A stretch of 6,406 nucleotides of DNA from Sphingobacteriales bacterium (GTDB taxonomy: Bacteria; Bacteroidota; Bacteroidia; Chitinophagales; Chitinophagaceae): assembly GCA_004294195.1 (NCBI GenBank), contig REAQ01000211.1:1-6406 (forward strand). Direction: 5' to 3'. The number at the start of each line of letters is the position of its first letter. Position 1 is the first letter of the stretch. The notes below the pieces were generated by a model, which saw only the letters and a list, made by a program, of their open reading frames with translations, did not search any database and was not told the DNA's origin. Made by a program: the position numbers and the translations under genes. Of the stretch, positions 3,697 through 6,406 are shown piece after piece.

Positions 3697-6406
3697 CTAT
3701 TCTTTTGTGATCACTTCGTCTGTATTCATCATCGTATGAACGGTTGCAACCAAGGCAGCCATTTCTGGATAATTGTGTTGGTCCATTAAGCCTCCGGCCA
3801 TCTCGCATGTTGCTGATGGATCAGCCTTGTATTTCGCCAATGCCTTTTTATACAAGGTCAGAAGCACTTCCAATTGTTGTGCTGAAATTACCTTGCCCGT
3901 GGCTTTCATCCATCCGAGCCTTATCCGCTCCACAGGATCTTTACTAGCCGCCGCAAGTTGATAACTCATTTGTCTCGATAGGTCGAGATACGCCTGGTCA
4001 TTCATCAATGCGAGTGCCTGCAGTGGTGTATTGGTTCGTATTCTTCTTGCCGTGCAAACCTCACGCGCCATCGCATCAAAAGTTAGCATAGAAGGGTAGG
4101 GGCTTGTCCTTTTCCAGAAAGTATACAATGCCCTTCTATATCTGTTTTGATCCCTGTTTGTTTGCCATTGTTCATTGCCACTATAAGGTGAGCTCCAGAT
4201 TCCTGGGGGCTGCCATGGCATCGAACTTGGACCATACATCACCGGATACAATACTCCACTAACGGCCAATGCCTGATCCCTGACTTGTTCTGCGCTTAGC
4301 CGTACCCGTGGTCCGCGCGCATAATATTTATTGAACGGATCTGCTGCATTTCTTTCTGCATCTACCGCAGAATGCTGCCGATAAGTTGCAGACATCACCA
4401 TTTCTTTAATGAGTTTTTTGACACTCCATTGATGATCATGCATGAACCGGTATGAAAGATGATCCAGTAATTCAGGATGGGTGGGCGCAATTCCCTGTGT
4501 GCCCATATCTTCCAGTGTCTCTACAAGGCCTTGCCCAAACAACTGTTCCCAAAGCCGATTCACCATGGTTCTGGCAGTGAGTGGATTCAAGGTATCTGTC
4601 AGCCATTTTGCCAATCCAAGACGGTTGCGAAGCGAACTGTCCGGCATAGGATTCAAAGACGCCGGAACCGCGGGTTGAACGGCAGTTGTTTTCAACAACC
4701 AGTTCCCCCTTTCAAATACCTGTGTGGTGCGTGCCATAGGAGAGGGGTTCTCCATCATAATGGGTGTGGTTACTGCGTTACCCTTCGTCACAAGATGGGT
4801 GTACTGCTTTTCGATGCTATCATAGCCCGCTTCTCCCCTTCCCGGGAAAGCAGGGGAGAAGAAAAACCAGTCAAAAATCATCCCGTTGTATTCCATTTTT
4901 TCCACCATGCTCGACTGATATTTCAGATGTAAATCATGCACACCGGGTAAAGTATTTATTAGTGTTTGCCGGATCTCCCAGCCTTTGGTTTTTCCGGGGC
5001 TAATGGTAGCCAACAATTTTCCCTTTGGTGAATCTGCACGAATCTCGAGTTTGCTGTCTGCATACCAACTTTGCAAACGGATGGTCAGCATCTGCTGTGC
5101 ATCCAGATTAGCCTTAGGGATACGCGCAGCCGAAATTTTACGCATCACCAACCATTTAGTATCCGAAAGCTCACTATTCACGAAAGAGTCTGCCGTTAAA
5201 GAGTTGATAGCGGGTTGCCGTGTTTTTAGAAACTGTGTAAAGGCATTTTGTTCTTTTGCATTTCCATGTTTCTTTAACCATTGGACTACCTCGTTGTAAC
5301 GCTCCATATCCAGGTCTTTGAATTCATGAAGCAGCGGATATTCCGAAAAAGTATCTTCATCCCTGGTGTTGTTGAAAAATGCCATGAACGAATAGTATTC
5401 TTCATGACGAAACGGATCATAGGGATGACTGTGACACTGTACACATGCAAAAGTGGTTCCCATCAATACTTCCCAAGTTGTATTTACGCGATCCAATACG
5501 GCAGCAGTCCTGAATTCTTCATTGTCCGTTCCACCTTCATCGTTGGTCATGGTGTTGCGATGAAATGCTGTTGCAATCAGTTGTTCATCGGTGGCATGGG
5601 GTAAAAGGTCTCCGGCCAATTGTTCTGTCAGAAATGTATTGTAGGGTTTATCCTCATTGAAACTTTTGATGAGCCAATCGCGGTAGCGCCAGATCACCCG
5701 CTGATCATCCCGTTCATATCCTTTGGTGTCTGCATACCGGGCTAGATCCATCCACATCGAGGTCCATCGTTCCCCAAATCCTGGATGCGCAAGCAGGCTG
5801 TCTACTAGGTTTTCGTAATTTTTGTCTGAAGGGTCTTCAATAAATGATTGGATCATCTGCTCATTCGCAGGCATTCCGATCAAATCAAGCGCAACTCTGC
5901 GTGCAAGTACTTCGGGCGTAGTCTGTTCCGATGGCTCCAATTTCAACTCGTCCAGTTTCTGACGGATATAATGATCGATATCGTTATTGGCCCATGCATC
6001 TTTTTTAGGTAGTAAGCCGAAGAACTGCTTACGATGTGGCACTTTCTGGGGTCTCACGGCAACGTAAGCCCAATGATCTCCCCATGTGGCGCCCTGGTTG
6101 ATCCATTTACGAAGCAGGCTGATCTCATCATCATTGAGTGGATGTTCTTTGTACGGCATGCGTTCTTCCGGATCCTTAAGGGTCAATCTCCGGATCATCT
6201 CGGAAGCATCGGCATCACCAGGAACGATAGCGGGTTTACCAGACTCCGTATTGGCCAATGCTTCGGAACGGAACAAAAGACTGAAGCCACCTTTTTTCTT
6301 GACACCACCATGGCAAGTGATGCATTTTTTGTTGATCAACGGTTTGACCTTGGTGTTGTAGTCAATCTTTTCCGTGAACATGAAGGAATAGCCAAGGATG
6401 GCCGTC
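3697..6406 (-). CDS. PSCyt1-DUF1549-CBM6-like-DUF1553 (PSD1) cytochrome, 5' end outside window
   Basis: A large multidomain extracytoplasmic cytochrome; residues are numbered from the internal Met at 6381. Residues about 5-100 form a PSCyt1 domain with heme motif CITCH (20-24) and likely ligand Met75 (RMPY). Residues about 130-340 are DUF1549/PSCyt2, with LARRVALDLIGMP (159-171), ERWTSMWMDLARYADTKGY (204-222) and a second heme-like motif CVQCHSHPYDP (313-323). Residues about 405-510 resemble a CBM6 carbohydrate-binding module (LEIRADSPKGKLLATI, GVHDLHLKY). Residues about 580-850 are DUF1553/PSD1, with NPLTARTMVNRLWEQLFGQGLV (599-620) and RTNTPLQALALMND (782-795). The frame stays open upstream of 6381 to the window edge (TAILGYSF then Met), and the family normally has a hydrophobic signal or anchor just before the EKIDYNT segment, so the true start lies beyond 6406. 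Relatives occur in Planctomycetes, Verrucomicrobia and Bacteroidota beside DUF1501 genes. The biochemical activity is unproven; a redox role on glycans is inference. Confidence 0.95.
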   Translation of the reverse strand, partial: TAILGYSFMFTEKIDYNTKVKPLINKKCITCHGGVKKKGGFSLLFRSEALANTESGKPAIVPGDADASEMIRRLTLKDPEERMPYKEHPLNDDEISLLRKWINQGATWGDHWAYVAVRPQKVPHRKQFFGLLPKKDAWANNDIDHYIRQKLDELKLEPSEQTTPEVLARRVALDLIGMPANEQMIQSFIEDPSDKNYENLVDSLLAHPGFGERWTSMWMDLARYADTKGYERDDQRVIWRYRDWLIKSFNEDKPYNTFLTEQLAGDLLPHATDEQLIATAFHRNTMTNDEGGTDNEEFRTAAVLDRVNTTWEVLMGTTFACVQCHSHPYDPFRHEEYYSFMAFFNNTRDEDTFSEYPLLHEFKDLDMERYNEVVQWLKKHGNAKEQNAFTQFLKTRQPAINSLTADSFVNSELSDTKWLVMRKISAARIPKANLDAQQMLTIRLQSWYADSKLEIRADSPKGKLLATISPGKTKGWEIRQTLINTLPGVHDLHLKYQSSMVEKMEYNGMIFDWFFFSPAFPGRGEAGYDSIEKQYTHLVTKGNAVTTPIMMENPSPMARTTQVFERGNWLLKTTAVQPAVPASLNPMPDSSLRNRLGLAKWLTDTLNPLTARTMVNRLWEQLFGQGLVETLEDMGTQGIAPTHPELLDHLSYRFMHDHQWSVKKLIKEMVMSATYRQHSAVDAERNAADPFNKYYARGPRVRLSAEQVRDQALAVSGVLYPVMYGPSSMPWQPPGIWSSPYSGNEQWQTNRDQNRYRRALYTFWKRTSPYPSMLTFDAMAREVCTARRIRTNTPLQALALMNDQAYLDLSRQMSYQLAAASKDPVERIRLGWMKATGKVISAQQLEVLLTLYKKALAKYKADPSATCEMAGGLMDQHNYPEMAALVATVHTMMNTDEVITKE
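4830..4861. repeat. perfect 10-bp inverted repeat within the PSD1 gene
   Basis: The arm CTTCTCCCCT at 4830-4839 is the exact reverse complement of AGGGGAGAAG at 4852-4861. The 12-base spacer itself contains the palindrome TCCCGGGA (4840-4847). In the mRNA this would form a GC-rich stem in the codons for FFSPAFPGRGEA (about residues 507-518), at the end of the CBM6-like domain. There is no T-run after it, so it is not a classical terminator. It may be a chance product of the local coding sequence or a pausing or processing hairpin. Confidence 0.6.
4852..5175 (-). other. CBM6-like carbohydrate-binding domain inside the PSD1 protein
   Basis: This stretch encodes about residues 403-510 (numbered from Met at 6381), between the DUF1549 and DUF1553 domains. 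It contains blocks reminiscent of CBM6 beta-sandwich modules: an IRLQSWYADSKLEIRAD strand pair, SPKGKLLATI (the 'D-x-P-x-G-x-L-L' pattern), KTKGWEIRQT, PGVHDLHLKY (the 'G-x-H-x-L-x-L-x-F' pattern) and a closing FDWFFFSP strand. In CBM6 families the residues between such strands bind glycans. Its presence suggests that the PSD1 protein is held on a polysaccharide or sugar chain. The assignment rests on pattern recognition without a profile search, and the exact domain edges are approximate. Confidence 0.7.

Noticed and set aside
4477..4932. Plus-strand open frame of 151 codons
   Set aside because: Lies wholly antisense to the well-supported PSD1 gene; the peptide is rich in Cys, His and Arg with no recognisable domain, as expected of a shadow frame.
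5281..5604. Plus-strand open frame of 107 codons
   Set aside because: Antisense to the conserved DUF1549 heme region, whose motifs fix the real frame on the minus strand.

Overview
The window holds one tightly packed operon read entirely on the minus strand (right to left). Four coding regions fill almost every base: a multidomain PSCyt1/DUF1549/DUF1553 (PSD1) cytochrome (3697 to beyond the right edge), a DUF1501 protein with a twin-arginine signal (2191-3693), an exported sugar phosphate isomerase/epimerase-like TIM barrel (1269-2183), and a membrane DUF2231 protein fused to a c-type cytochrome domain and a leucine-rich-repeat-like tail (43-1266). The gaps between genes are only 3, 7 and 2 bases, so the genes are almost certainly co-transcribed and probably translationally coupled. 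No promoter, terminator, RNA gene, mobile element or CRISPR array is visible. The 42 bases left of the last gene hold no clear gene or terminator hairpin.

The likely host is a Bacteroidota bacterium (Cytophagia/Chitinophagia/Saprospiria type). The reasons are moderate GC (mid-40s percent by eye), weak or absent Shine-Dalgarno sequences with A-rich leaders, and the combination of a CBM6-like insert in the PSD1 protein with a DUF2231-cytochrome fusion. These protein families were first named in Planctomycetes and are also frequent in Verrucomicrobiota, so this assignment is an inference.

Working model (inference): all four products act outside the cytoplasm. The PSD1 protein carries two CxxCH heme sites and a CBM6-like module that could hold a glycan. 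The DUF1501 protein is its usual genomic partner and has an alkaline-phosphatase/sulfatase-like appearance. The TIM barrel would isomerise or cleave a sugar derivative. The DUF2231 protein has four membrane helices and a third CxxCH domain, and could pass electrons into the inner membrane. Together they look like a periplasmic redox system for sugars or glycans whose substrate and chemistry cannot be read from the sequence.

Points for a second look: the PSD1 reading frame continues off the right edge; the last gene ends abruptly in a non-LRR-like tail just after an A7 tract; and there is a perfect 10-bp inverted repeat inside the PSD1 gene.
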